A stretch of DNA of 64,000 nucleotides. Source: Bradyrhizobium arachidis. GTDB lineage: Bacteria > Pseudomonadota > Alphaproteobacteria > Rhizobiales > Xanthobacteraceae. Position numbers and translations under genes: made by a program. Positions within the stretch are counted from its first letter, which is position 1. The number at the start of each line of letters is the position of its first letter. Under the pieces are notes generated by a model that searched no databases, was not told the origin of the DNA, and worked only from the letters and a program-made list of their open reading frames with translations. The DNA is taken from positions 372,001 through 436,000 of the forward strand of contig NZ_CP077970.1 in NCBI RefSeq assembly GCF_024758505.1, in the 5' to 3' direction. Shown in pieces: positions 1 to 8,309 of the stretch.

Positions 1-100
1 GCGCTTGGGTGCGATGCTGGTCGGATCTGGAAACATTCCAGGAATATATAGCAGGGAGATTTGGAAGCGCGAGGGCTTTGACGCGTACCTGCCACGCAAC
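1..100. other. Intergenic edge downstream of rplS; possible operator
   Basis: No gene is visible here. The stretch contains a perfect 6-3-6 inverted repeat, CTGGAA-ACA-TTCCAG, at 27-41, followed by an A/T-rich GGAATATATA. It lies beyond the rplS terminator, so it may be the upstream region of a minus-strand gene lying off the left edge. leuC follows rplS in several alphaproteobacteria, but that is inference and cannot be seen here. Confidence 0.3.
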
Positions 101-133
101 AAAAAAGCGCGGAGCCAAGCCCCGCGCTTTTGG
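101..133 (-). terminator. Rho-independent terminator of the rpsP-rimM-trmD-rplS unit
   Basis: Read on the minus strand, an AAAGCGCGGGGC stem pairs with GCTCCGCGCTTT (one mismatch) around a short loop and is followed by six T residues. It begins about 20 bases past the rplS stop codon, as expected for the end of this ribosomal operon. Confidence 0.85.
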
Positions 134-154
134 AAACTTGCCTGGTGGCAGAGC

Positions 155-535
155 TTACTCGTTGGCGGCGGCCGCGCGGTCCTGCTTCTCGACGATACGC
201 GCCGACTTGCCGCGGAGATTGCGGAGGTAATAGAGCTTGGCGCGACGCACCTTGCCGCGACGCACCACCTTGATCGAGTCGATCATCGGTGACATCACCG
301 GGAACACGCGCTCCACGCCCTCGCCGTAGGAGATCTTGCGCACCGTGAAGCTCTCGTTGAGGCCACCGCCGGAACGGCCGATGCAGACGCCTTCATAGGC
401 CTGCACGCGGGTGCGGTCGCCTTCGACCACCTTCACGTTGACGATCAGGGTGTCGCCGGGGGCGAATTCCGGAATGTCCTTGCCGGCGGACAGCTTGTCG
501 AATTGCTCTTTTTCGAGCTGCTTGATCAGGTTCAT
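155..535 (-). CDS. rplS: 50S ribosomal protein L19
   Basis: Ribosomal protein L19 sits at the 30S-50S interface of the large subunit. The 126-residue product has the family length. The conserved basic C-terminal signature [20 protein letters not shown] lies at about residues 94-113, and the N-terminal half contains the expected [14 protein letters not shown] strand segment. The tail RAAAANE is a short alanine-rich extension. The ATG start at 535 has a GGAG motif eight bases upstream. It is the last gene of the minus-strand set rpsP-rimM-trmD-rplS and is followed by a strong terminator. The 110 bases between it and trmD hold no gene. Confidence 0.97.
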   Translation of the reverse strand: MNLIKQLEKEQFDKLSAGKDIPEFAPGDTLIVNVKVVEGDRTRVQAYEGVCIGRSGGGLNESFTVRKISYGEGVERVFPVMSPMIDSIKVVRRGKVRRAKLYYLRNLRGKSARIVEKQDRAAAANE

Positions 536-645
536 GGGTAAATCTCCATCGGCGCGCCCAGCCTTGAGAAACGGGGGCTGCGCAAAATTCGTCTATCCAG
601 CCATTGCGGATTTGGCCGCTCCTATAAGGCAAGCCGGAGCGTTTG

Positions 646-1416
646 TCACCCGTCTGTCGTGTTTTTTGGCGCTTTTTGGCGGGCGCGCCGTTTTGGCACA
701 TCGCTCGGGACTTTGCTCGGGATTCGGGCCCACAAATCCGGTCGCCGGGCGGCTGTCAGGGCCTCGGATTCCGCCCGCCGCCAGGCCGCAACCTTGGCAT
801 GGTCGCCGGAGGTCAGGATCTCTGGGATCGGGACCCCCTCGAAAAGCTGCGGGCGGGTGTATTGGGGGTACTCCAGAAGGCCCTCGGAAAAGCTTTCCTC
901 GGTGCCCGAGGCCTCCTTGCCCATGACCCCCGGCAGCAGCCGGACGCAGGCGTCGATAAGCGCCAGGGCCGCGATTTCGCCGCCGGACAGCACGTAATCG
1001 CCGATCGAAACCTCCTCCAGCCCCCGCCCGTCGATCACCCGCTGGTCCACGCCTTCGAAGCGGCCGCAGACGATCAGGGGGCCGGGGCCCTCTGCGAGTT
1101 CCACGACGCGAGCCTGGGTCAATGGCCGACCCCGCGGGCTCATCAGGAGTTTTGGCCGATCCGGGCCTATCCCGGCGGCGTCGATCGCGGCGGCCAGAAC
1201 GTCCGCCCGCAGCACCATGCCGGGCCCGCCGCCGGCCGGGGTGTCGTCGACGCTGCGATGGCGGTCGGTGGCAGAGGCCCGGATGTCCCGCGCCTCCAAT
1301 TCCCACAGCCCTGACGCGAGCGCCCGGCCGGCGAGGCTCACGCCGAGCGGCCCCGGAAACATCTCCGGGAATAGCGTCAGCACGGTCGCGCGCCAGATGC
1401 GTGTTGGGTTGGTCAT
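646..1416 (-). CDS. trmD: tRNA (guanosine(37)-N1)-methyltransferase
   Basis: TrmD methylates N1 of G37 next to the anticodon and prevents +1 frameshifting. The 256-residue product has the SPOUT-family trefoil-knot SAM site around [17 protein letters not shown] (about residues 141-157), plus the upstream [12 protein letters not shown] segment (about 63-74). Length and N-terminus ([23 protein letters not shown]) fit the family. It lies between rimM and rplS as in most proteobacteria, but a large palindromic repeat occupies the gap to rimM, so the two genes are not tightly coupled. The C-terminal tail ([19 protein letters not shown]) is a short basic extension. Confidence 0.97.
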   Translation of the reverse strand: MTNPTRIWRATVLTLFPEMFPGPLGVSLAGRALASGLWELEARDIRASATDRHRSVDDTPAGGGPGMVLRADVLAAAIDAAGIGPDRPKLLMSPRGRPLTQARVVELAEGPGPLIVCGRFEGVDQRVIDGRGLEEVSIGDYVLSGGEIAALALIDACVRLLPGVMGKEASGTEESFSEGLLEYPQYTRPQLFEGVPIPEILTSGDHAKVAAWRRAESEALTAARRPDLWARIPSKVPSDVPKRRARQKAPKNTTDG

Positions 1417-1431
1417 CGCTTCCCAATTCTC

Positions 1432-1592
1432 GTCGTCCCGGACAAGCGAGCGGAGCGAAGCGCCGATCCGGGACCCATAACCACCGCAGTCCGATTTGCG
1501 ATGGCTGGTGCAATCAACTTAGCCAAAAACCACGGCCTGTGGTTATGGGTCCCGGCCCCCCGTGCGCTCTTTGCGCACTAGGCCGGGACGAC
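1432..1592. repeat. Large palindromic repeat between trmD and rimM, entering the rimM 3' end
   Basis: The outer arms are GTCGTCCCGG (1432-1441) and CCGGGACGAC (1583-1592). Inside them is a perfect 17-base inverted repeat, CCGGGACCCATAACCAC at 1468-1484 and GTGGTTATGGGTCCCGG at 1539-1555. The layout matches the element at 5498-5662. The right arm lies inside the rimM reading frame and provides its last codons and stop. Confidence 0.85.
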
Positions 1593-2115
1593 TCGGGGAG
1601 GGATCCTCGCCTTCGATCTCCTGCGGCAGCGCGATCACGACACGGCCTCCCGTGAGATCGACCTCGGGCACGACGGCGTTGGTGAACGGCAGCAGCATGG
1701 TGGTGCCCCTCAGTGGCGCGATTTCGATGATGTCGCCGGCGCCGAAATTATGGATCGCGAGCACGCGGCCGAGCGGCTCGCCTGCCGTGGTGACGGCGGC
1801 GAGTCCGATCAGGTCGGTGTGGTAATATTCGTCGTCGTCGGTCGCGGGAAGTTTTTCGCGCGCGACATAGAGCTCGATGCCGTTGAGGCGTTCGGCCTCA
1901 TCGCGGGTCGCAACGCCCTTGAACGTTGCGACCAGATGGTCTTTGGCCTCGCGCATTTGCGCGATTTCGAACTGGCGCTTGCCGTCCTTGGACAGCAGCG
2001 GACCATAGCGGCGGACGGCAAAGGGATCTTCGGTGAAAGTCCACAGTTTGACCGCGCCGCGCACACCATGCGCGGCGCCGATCCGCGCGACGCAGACCAG
2101 CGCCGGCATGTCCAA
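1543..2115 (-). CDS. rimM: Ribosome maturation factor RimM
   Basis: RimM assists 30S head assembly and binds S19. The 190-residue product has the N-terminal RimM beta-barrel ([21 protein letters not shown], about residues 7-27) and the C-terminal PRC-barrel starting near [12 protein letters not shown] (about 97) and including the [14 protein letters not shown] segment. The start is 3 bases after the rpsP stop, which implies translational coupling. The last 17 or so residues ([16 protein letters not shown]) are encoded by the right arm of the palindromic repeat at 1432-1592 and are probably not ancestral: the family normally ends shortly after the EIEGED-like segment. Confidence 0.95.
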   Translation of the reverse strand: MDMPALVCVARIGAAHGVRGAVKLWTFTEDPFAVRRYGPLLSKDGKRQFEIAQMREAKDHLVATFKGVATRDEAERLNGIELYVAREKLPATDDDEYYHTDLIGLAAVTTAGEPLGRVLAIHNFGAGDIIEIAPLRGTTMLLPFTNAVVPEVDLTGGRVVIALPQEIEGEDPSPSRPGLVRKERTGGRDP

Positions 2116-2118
2116 GCC

Positions 2119-2451
2119 TTACGCCTTGGCGGCGGCTTCGGCCTGCGCCTTGCGCTCCTTGCGCGGCACGGCCTTCTGCGGGTTGCTGCGCGCTTCGCGC
2201 TTCTTGACGCCGGCAGCGTCGAGGAAACGCATCACACGGTCCGACGGCTGCGCGCCCTTGGCGAGCCAGGACTTCACCTTGTCCATGTCGAGCTTGAGGC
2301 GGGACTCGTTGTCCTTCGGCAGCAGCGGGTTGAAATAGCCGAGGCGCTCGATGAAGCGGCCGTCGCGGGGGAAGCGCGAGTCGGCGACGACGACGTGATA
2401 GACGGGACGCTTCTTGGTGCCTGCGCGCGCGAGGCGGATAACGACGGACAT
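2119..2451 (-). CDS. rpsP: 30S ribosomal protein S16
   Basis: Ribosomal protein S16 binds 16S rRNA and helps 30S assembly. The 110-residue product begins [24 protein letters not shown] and contains the conserved [14 protein letters not shown] motif (about residues 29-42). After the S16 core (about residue 80) there is a lysine/alanine-rich tail ending AEAAAKA, common in alphaproteobacterial S16. It is the first ribosomal gene after ffh and is separated from ffh by 86 bases that may hold a promoter or processing site. rimM follows 3 bases after its stop. Confidence 0.97.
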   Translation of the reverse strand: MSVVIRLARAGTKKRPVYHVVVADSRFPRDGRFIERLGYFNPLLPKDNESRLKLDMDKVKSWLAKGAQPSDRVMRFLDAAGVKKREARSNPQKAVPRKERKAQAEAAAKA

Positions 2452-2537
2452 CTAGTTCTCCTTCAAAGTACAGTTTGTTCGGTTGATTGGTATTCCGCGT
2501 TGCGCGAGACCGGTTGAGATCCCGTGCGACGAATTCG

Positions 2538-4088
2538 TCATTTCTTCTTGCCGGGAAAACCGCCGAGGCCCGGAAGGGTCGGCTTGCCGCTGAGGCCCGT
2601 AAGCCCCGGCAAATTCGGTAGGCCTGAGCGAAGGCCGGGCGGCAGATCCTTCGGCAGGTTCGGCAGACCCTGTCCGCCACCGCCGCTCTGCATCTTCTCC
2701 TGCATCGCCTTCATCTCTTCCGGCGAAGGCATCTTCATGCCGCCGCCAAAGCCCATCGCCTGGGCGATGCCGGCGAGCGGGCCGCGCTTGCCCGAGCCCA
2801 TGGCCTTCATCACGTCGGCCATGTTCCGGTGCATCTTCAGGAGCTTGTTGACCTGCTCGACGCTCTGGCCGCTGCCGGCGGCAATGCGCTTCTTGCGGCT
2901 GGCCTTGAGGACGTCGGGATGACGGCGCTCGTCGCGCGTCATGGAATCGATGATCGCGACCTGGCGCTTCAGGATCTTGTCGTCGATCCCGGCGGCTGCG
3001 ATCTGGTTCTTCATCTTGGCGATGCCGGGCATCATGCCCATCAGGCCGCCGATGCCGCCCATGCTCGCCATCTGCTGCAATTGCTCGCGCATGTCGTTGA
3101 GGTCGAACTGACCCTTGCGCATGCGCTCGGCAACACGCGCGGCCTTCTCGGCGTCGATATTGGCGGCAGCTTTTTCGACCAGCGACACCACGTCGCCCAT
3201 GCCGAGGATGCGGCCGGCGATACGTGAGGGGTGGAAATCTTCCAGCGCGTCGGTCTTTTCACCGGTGCCGATCAGCTTGATCGGCTTGCCGGTGACCGCG
3301 CGCATCGACAGTGCAGCGCCGCCGCGGCCGTCGCCGTCGACACGCGTCAGCACGATGCCGGTGAGCCCCACACGCTGGTCGAAGGCGCGGGCGAGGTTGA
3401 CGGCGTCCTGACCTGTCAGAGAGTCGGCGACCAGCAGCACTTCGTGCGGATTGGCTGCGGATTTGATCGCCGCGGCCTCCGCCATCATCTCCTCGTCGAG
3501 CGTGGTGCGGCCGGCGGTGTCGAGCAGCACGATGTCGTAGCCGCCGAGCTTGCCGGCCTCTAGCGCGCGCTTCGCGATCTGCGGCGGCTGCTGGCCCTGA
3601 ACGATCGGCAGGGTCGGAATGTCGAGGTCGCGGCCGAGCACGGCCAGCTGCTCCATCGCCGCCGGACGGTAGACGTCGAGCGAGGCCATCAGCACCTTGT
3701 GCTTGTCGCGCTGGACGAGGCGGCGGGCGAGCTTGGCGGTGGTGGTGGTTTTGCCGGAGCCCTGCAGACCGACCATCATGATCGGCACCGGCGGCACCGC
3801 ATGAACGTCGATGGTCTGTCCGTCCGAGCCGAGCGTATTGACCAGCTCGTCATGGACGATCTTGACCACCATCTGGCCGGGGGTCACCGACTTGACGACG
3901 GTGGCACCGATCGCCTGCTCGCGGACGCGCTCGGTGAAGCTGCGCACCACTTCGAGCGCGACGTCAGCCTCCAGCAGCGCGCGGCGCACCTCGCGCATCG
4001 CGGCGTCGACGTCCTTTTCGGTCAGCGCACCGCGCCCCGTCAGACGATCGAGGATGCCGCCAAGCCTTTCCGACAGATTGTCGAACAA
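2538..4088 (-). CDS. ffh: Signal recognition particle GTPase Ffh
   Basis: Ffh is the SRP54 protein: it binds signal sequences and 4.5S RNA and docks nascent chains at FtsY. From the TTG at 4088 the product is 516 residues. It has an N domain (FDNLSERLGGILDRLTGRGALTEKD), G domain with Walker A GLQGSGKTTTT near residue 105, and a methionine-rich M domain (MASMGGIGGLMGMMPG) after about residue 300. The TTG start is chosen because family homology begins exactly there and a GGACGA motif precedes it; an in-frame start at 4265 would add 59 unrelated residues. The C-terminal 45 residues are Gly/Leu/Pro repeats (GLPNLP, GLTGLSG) ending in GKKK. FtsY, its receptor, is at 11684. Confidence 0.95.
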   Translation of the reverse strand: MFDNLSERLGGILDRLTGRGALTEKDVDAAMREVRRALLEADVALEVVRSFTERVREQAIGATVVKSVTPGQMVVKIVHDELVNTLGSDGQTIDVHAVPPVPIMMVGLQGSGKTTTTAKLARRLVQRDKHKVLMASLDVYRPAAMEQLAVLGRDLDIPTLPIVQGQQPPQIAKRALEAGKLGGYDIVLLDTAGRTTLDEEMMAEAAAIKSAANPHEVLLVADSLTGQDAVNLARAFDQRVGLTGIVLTRVDGDGRGGAALSMRAVTGKPIKLIGTGEKTDALEDFHPSRIAGRILGMGDVVSLVEKAAANIDAEKAARVAERMRKGQFDLNDMREQLQQMASMGGIGGLMGMMPGIAKMKNQIAAAGIDDKILKRQVAIIDSMTRDERRHPDVLKASRKKRIAAGSGQSVEQVNKLLKMHRNMADVMKAMGSGKRGPLAGIAQAMGFGGGMKMPSPEEMKAMQEKMQSGGGGQGLPNLPKDLPPGLRSGLPNLPGLTGLSGKPTLPGLGGFPGKKK

Positions 4089-4406
4089 TGAAGTCGTCCT
4101 TTGTCTTGCTCGCTGAGAAATGCGATCTTCCAAACACCTTTGCGCCCGAGGGCGCACAGCGCTGTCGGGCGTTGACCTCTGGCCTCCGGGGCCAGGCGGC
4201 GGGTCGAAAAGAAAGCCTTTCCGAGAAAGTCCGCGCCTTAAACGCCGCCGGGGGGCAAAAGTCAAGGAAAGTTAGGCGCTGCGAGCCCGCCCGTTAAGGC
4301 AAGGTACTGAAAATATTCCGGTTCTTGCGCCGTGTTCCAATTTGGCCGGCGCCGCCCATATAGCCGGTGATGTCCTACCGTCCACCCACGCCCTAAAAGC
4401 CCGTTC
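4089..4406. other. Divergent intergenic region between ffh and the metallo-hydrolase gene
   Basis: This 318-base spacer should hold the promoters of ffh (minus) and of the hydrolase (plus). I see no gene and no convincing RNA gene; in particular no 4.5S-type GGAAGCAGCC motif. A/T-rich words (GAAAATATTCC near 4310, CATATAG near 4357) are the most promoter-like parts, but no clear -35/-10 pair stands out. Confidence 0.4.
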
Positions 4407-5471
4407 GTGCCCATCACCCGCCGCCGCTTCCTTGGATCATTTGCCGGCCTCGCCGCCGCGATCGGCGTGCCGTCTCTCTGGATGACCTACATGAAAACCT
4501 ACGACGGACCGGTCTCCGACCATTTTGACGGGCTGCATTTCTTCGATCCCGACGGGGCGCCGCCGAAATCGCTCGGCGAAGTCCTGCGCTGGCAGTTCGG
4601 CGGCGGGCGCAAGCGCGCGGCCTGGCCCGACTGGGCGCCGAGCCCCCACGCCGATACGCCGCCGCCGCGCGTTGCGGGCGACAAGGTGCGGCTGTCCTTC
4701 GTGGGCCATGCGAGCTGGCTGATCCAGACCGCTGGTCTCAACATCCTCATCGATCCCGTCTGGTCGGAGCGCGTTTCGCCGATCGGCTTTGCCGGCCCCA
4801 AGAGGCACAACGATCCCGGCATTGCCTTCGACAAGCTGCCTGACATCGACGTCGTGCTGGTGTCGCACGGCCATTACGATCATCTCGACATCGCAACGCT
4901 GTCGAAACTCACTGCGAGCTTCTCGCCGCGCGTGATCACGCCGCTCGGCAATGACGTCACGATGCGCGAGAATGACTCCGCGATCAGAGCGGAAGGTTTT
5001 GACTGGAACGACCGCGTCGAGCTCGGCAACGGCGTTGCCGTCACGCTGGTGGCGACGCGGCACTGGTCGGCGCGCGGTCTGTTCGATCGCAACAAGGCGT
5101 TATGGGCAAGTTTCGTGCTGGAGACGCCTGCGGGAAAAATCTACATCGTCTGCGATTCCGGCTATGGCGAGGGCAAGCATTTTCGCCGCGTCGCCGAAGC
5201 TCATGGTCCCCTGCGGCTCGCGATCCTGCCGATCGGCGCCTATGAGCCGCGCTGGTTCATGCGCGACCAGCACATGAACCCTGAAGATGCAGTGAAGGCG
5301 CTGGCCGACTGCGGCGCGCAAACCGCGCTCGCGCATCATCACGGCACGTTCCAGCTTACCGACGAAGCGATTGATGCACCGGTGCAGGCGCTCGCGGAGG
5401 CGTTGAAGGGGGCAGACGTTCCGCCGGAGCGGTTTGTGGCACTGAAGCCGGGGCAGGTGGTGGAGGTTTGA
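4407..5471 (+). CDS. Tat-exported MBL-fold hydrolase (NAPE-PLD/UlaG-like)
   Basis: A 354-residue metallo-beta-lactamase-fold protein. The N-terminus carries a twin-arginine signal (RRRFLG at residues 5-10 followed by a hydrophobic stretch), so export of the folded, metal-loaded enzyme by Tat is likely. The metal-binding motif HGHYDHLD is at 154-161, preceded by FVGHASWLIQTAG and DPVWSERVSPIGF, which resemble the N-acyl phosphatidylethanolamine phospholipase D-like branch. Later histidines (RHWSARG, HHHGTF) and DSGYG fit the remaining ligands. The start is GTG. The substrate is unknown; a phospholipid or other phosphodiester is a guess from the family. It stands alone, divergent from ffh and followed by a palindromic repeat. 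Confidence 0.85.
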   Translation: MPITRRRFLGSFAGLAAAIGVPSLWMTYMKTYDGPVSDHFDGLHFFDPDGAPPKSLGEVLRWQFGGGRKRAAWPDWAPSPHADTPPPRVAGDKVRLSFVGHASWLIQTAGLNILIDPVWSERVSPIGFAGPKRHNDPGIAFDKLPDIDVVLVSHGHYDHLDIATLSKLTASFSPRVITPLGNDVTMRENDSAIRAEGFDWNDRVELGNGVAVTLVATRHWSARGLFDRNKALWASFVLETPAGKIYIVCDSGYGEGKHFRRVAEAHGPLRLAILPIGAYEPRWFMRDQHMNPEDAVKALADCGAQTALAHHHGTFQLTDEAIDAPVQALAEALKGADVPPERFVALKPGQVVEV

Positions 5472-5497
5472 TTCTCGCTGGTGAAAGAAATTCCGCC

Positions 5498-5662
5498 GTC
5501 GTTCCGGACAAGCGTGCTCCTGGCAACGCGTAGCGTTGTCCAGAGCGGAGCGCAGATCCGGAACCCATAACCCCAGGGAAAAGTTGCGGCGCGAGCCGGT
5601 AACCTCGAGTCTTCGCCAAACCACTCACTGGGGTTATGGGTCCTGGCGTTCGCCAGGACGAC
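5498..5662. repeat. Large palindromic repeat, second copy of the 1432-1592 type
   Basis: The outer arms are GTCGTTCCGG (5498-5507) and CCAGGACGAC (to 5662). The inner arms are CCGGAACCCATAACCCCAG (5558-5576) and CTGGGGTTATGGGTCCTGG (5628-5646), the same GGTTATGGGTCC core as the copy near rimM. It fills the gap between the convergent hydrolase and SIMPL genes, starting 27 bases after the hydrolase stop. Confidence 0.85.
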
Positions 5663-5690
5663 AGTGGTGTGCGTTGCGCGAGCCTGCCTC

Positions 5691-6410
5691 TTACGGCTCC
5701 TTCTTGATCGCCCAGCTCACACTCACCGTCACCGACAGCGTCTCCTCACCGGTCGCGATCGGTACGGGAGCTGCGGCCATCGGGGCGGGGGCCATCCGAG
5801 CCTTGAACATCGGGACCGGCGCGCCGCCTTCCGTAATCGCGAGCGGTACACCCAGTGTCACACCGGCGGCCTTGGCATAAATCTCGGCCTTGCGGCGCGC
5901 GTCCGCGAGCGCCTGCTCACGGGCGCCGTCGAGCAGCTTTGAGGCCTGGGTCACCTCGAAGGAGATGTTGCCGACGTCGTTGGCACCTGATGTGACCAGC
6001 GTGTCGATCACGCTGGCGACCTTGGTCACGTCGCGGATTCTCACCGTGACGCGGTTGCTGGCGCGGAAGCTGACGATGCCGCGCTGCGTCTCGGACACTT
6101 TGGACGAGGTGGCATATTGCGGCTGCAGCGACAGCCGCGAGGTCTGATAGTCCTTCTCGTCGATCCCCGCGCCTTTCAGCGCAAGCAGCACCTTGCCCAT
6201 CGCCGCGTTGTTGGCGTCGGACGCCTCTTTCGCGGTCTTCGCATCCGTCGCCACGCCGGCATCGATATGCGCAAGATCCGGGGCGGCGGAAACGGTCGCT
6301 TCGCCGCTCACAGAGATCGCGGACGGAAAATCATCGGCAAGTGCAGGCGTTGCCGCGAGCGCGGCGGCGAAGATGCTGGCGATGGTGATGGGGCTCTTCA
6401 TCGGTCTCAT
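5691..6410 (-). CDS. SIMPL (DUF541) domain secreted protein
   Basis: A 239-residue protein with a signal peptide ending near ALADD (residue 26), so it is probably periplasmic. The body matches the SIMPL/DUF541 family: ISVSGEATVSAAPDLAHIDAGV at the start of the mature domain, then YQTSRLSLQPQY and FRASNRVTVRIRDV in the middle, and ARRKAEIYAKAAGVTLG near the end. Family members form ring-like assemblies of unclear function, some linked to oxidative stress. The upstream minus-strand gene ends 11 bases before this start, so both are probably co-transcribed. A second in-frame ATG at 6401 is a possible alternative start. Confidence 0.85.
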   Translation of the reverse strand: MRPMKSPITIASIFAAALAATPALADDFPSAISVSGEATVSAAPDLAHIDAGVATDAKTAKEASDANNAAMGKVLLALKGAGIDEKDYQTSRLSLQPQYATSSKVSETQRGIVSFRASNRVTVRIRDVTKVASVIDTLVTSGANDVGNISFEVTQASKLLDGAREQALADARRKAEIYAKAAGVTLGVPLAITEGGAPVPMFKARMAPAPMAAAPVPIATGEETLSVTVSVSWAIKKEP

Positions 6411-6421
6411 TTCCAGGGCAC

Positions 6422-7228
6422 TTACTTCAGCGGCACGTAGACGTTGATCACGAGCTTGTCCTCCGCCGTCTTCAGGGGATCGGTGAGGTACTCCTCGATG
6501 AACGTGTCCTTGGCTTCGAGCCTCTTGTCGTCGAGGTGATTGGTGATCGCCTCATAGGTGTTGTCCATGTTGTCGTAGGAGCCGCGATGGACGAATTTCA
6601 GCGCCTTGCCCTCCGGCGATTTGCCTACGCTCATGTCCTTGGCGAGATTCTTCGGGTCCTGGTCGACCGGGATTTCGGCGAGGAAGGTGAAGCCGGTGTC
6701 GTCGGTCGAGGTGTAGACGATCATCATGTTGCCGTTCGGCTTGATGCCCTGCTTGGTGAGCACCGTGTTCAGCGCCTTGAACGCATCGATCAGCGTGTCG
6801 AAGGCCGAGTCCCAGTTCGCGGTGCCTTTGACCATCACGACCTTTTTCGGCTCCAGCGAGAATTCCTCGCCGAAGGGATCGGCGGTCTTGACCGGAACGT
6901 CTGACGGCGACGGGGTGGTGCTGGCCGCCGGCGGAGCGGTTGGGCTCGGTGAGGGCGAGGCACTGGCTGCCGGGGTCGGGCTTGTGGCCGGGCTTGGCGT
7001 TGCCGCGGGCGATGCGCTGGCGGCCGGCGCAGGCTCGGCGGTGGGTGACGCGCTCGCGGCCGGGGCTGGGGACGCCGATGGTGCCGGCGCGGGGCTGGCG
7101 GAGGCCGCCGGGGCCGGGCTCGGACTGGCTGACTGCGCCAAAGCGCCAAAATTGCTGACCGAAATGGCTGCTGCCGGGATCAGCGCGGCCAAAGCGAGGC
7201 GGAAGAGGAAAGGGCGGTTCATTCTCAT
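6422..7228 (-). CDS. Secreted GyrI-like domain protein with Ala/Ser/Pro-rich linker
   Basis: From the ATG at 7228 the product is 268 residues. It has a signal peptide (hydrophobic segment ending FGALAQS), then about 80 residues that are almost only Ala, Ser, Pro and a few Thr/Glu, then a globular C-terminal domain of about 140 residues. The latter (FTFLAEIPVDQ, ALKFVHRGSYDNMDNTYEAI, EEYLTDPLKT, LVINVYVPL) looks like the GyrI/SRPBCC-type ligand-binding fold, here predicted to be periplasmic. The Ala/Ser/Pro tract is a flexible spacer, possibly crossing the peptidoglycan. It probably forms a two-gene unit with the downstream SIMPL gene. Starts at 7267 or 7222 are possible; 7228 follows a GGAGA motif. 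Confidence 0.75.
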   Translation of the reverse strand: MRMNRPFLFRLALAALIPAAAISVSNFGALAQSASPSPAPAASASPAPAPSASPAPAASASPTAEPAPAASASPAATPSPATSPTPAASASPSPSPTAPPAASTTPSPSDVPVKTADPFGEEFSLEPKKVVMVKGTANWDSAFDTLIDAFKALNTVLTKQGIKPNGNMMIVYTSTDDTGFTFLAEIPVDQDPKNLAKDMSVGKSPEGKALKFVHRGSYDNMDNTYEAITNHLDDKRLEAKDTFIEEYLTDPLKTAEDKLVINVYVPLK

Positions 7229-7433
7229 TGTCTCCAAGGCCACATCCAGGGCCAAGTTCAAGGCCAACCCGGCGCGTCCCGGTTCGCGCGAAACGCCGCC
7301 GTTCTAACACGCAACAGCCGAATACGTCCCATGACAGATGCGTCATGGCAGATGCGTCACGGCCAGGCGCACCAAATCACTGGTCAAGCCGCCAATGATC
7401 GCCATATAAGGCAGGCGAAATTCAGGATATTTC

Positions 7434-8309
7434 ATGAGCGCGCTGGCCAACCACGCATTTGCCAAGATGAACGGCATCGGCAACGAGATCGTCGTTGTCG
7501 ACATGCGCGATTCCGTCGGCCGCGTTACGCCGGATGACGCCCGCGCGGTGGCCTCCGCCAATGGCGGCGTGCCCTACGACCAGCTCATGGTCCTGCAGAA
7601 GCCGCGGCTCGACGGCACCGAAGCCTTCATCCGCATCTACAACAATGACGGCTCGGAAGCCGGCGCTTGCGGCAACGGCATGCGCTGCGTGGTGCGGCGG
7701 ATTTTCGAGAAGACCGGGCAGACCACGGCGACGTTCGAGACCGCAGCGGGCCTGCTCAACTGCTGGCAGGGTCCGGCGCCGAACCTCTACACCGTCGACA
7801 TGGGCGCGCCAAAATTCGGCTGGCAGGACATTCCGCTGGCGGAAGAGTTTCGCGACACCCGCTACATCGAATTGCAGATCGGGCCGATCGACAAGCCGAT
7901 CCTGCATTCGCCCTCGGCTGTCAGCATGGGCAATCCGCACGCGATCTTCTGGGTCGACGACGTCAACGCCTACGACCTCGGGCGTATTGGTCCGCTGCTG
8001 GAAAATCATCCGGTCTTCCCGGAGCGCGCCAACATCACGCTCGCCCATATCGTCGATCGCGATCACATCACGATCCGCACCTGGGAGCGCGGGGCCGGCC
8101 TGACCCGGGCCTGCGGCTCGGCGGCCTGCGCCACGGCCGTGGCGGCCGCGCGGCTGAAGCGCGCCAATCGCAACGTCGAGATCGCGCTGCCCGGCGGCAA
8201 GCTCGGCATTGAATGGCGCGAGCGCGACGATCACGTTCTGATGACGGGCACGGCGACCTTCGAGTTTGAGGGCAATTTCGATCCGGCGCTGTTCGCGCCG
8301 GTCGCCTGA
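7434..8309 (+). CDS. dapF: Diaminopimelate epimerase
   Basis: DapF converts LL- to meso-diaminopimelate for lysine and peptidoglycan synthesis. The 291-residue protein has the two catalytic cysteines in their signatures: Cys79 in [16 protein letters not shown] and Cys227 in RACGSAACA. Substrate-binding segments [15 protein letters not shown] and [13 protein letters not shown] are intact. Its TGA overlaps the ATG of mtaB by one base (TGATG), so translation of the two is likely coupled; dapF-mtaB is a common pair in Rhizobiales. Confidence 0.97.
   Translation: MSALANHAFAKMNGIGNEIVVVDMRDSVGRVTPDDARAVASANGGVPYDQLMVLQKPRLDGTEAFIRIYNNDGSEAGACGNGMRCVVRRIFEKTGQTTATFETAAGLLNCWQGPAPNLYTVDMGAPKFGWQDIPLAEEFRDTRYIELQIGPIDKPILHSPSAVSMGNPHAIFWVDDVNAYDLGRIGPLLENHPVFPERANITLAHIVDRDHITIRTWERGAGLTRACGSAACATAVAAARLKRANRNVEIALPGGKLGIEWRERDDHVLMTGTATFEFEGNFDPALFAPVA

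Noticed and set aside
4089..4406. A 4.5S (SRP) RNA gene next to ffh
   Set aside because: No GGAAGCAGCC-type domain IV sequence or matching long hairpin found.
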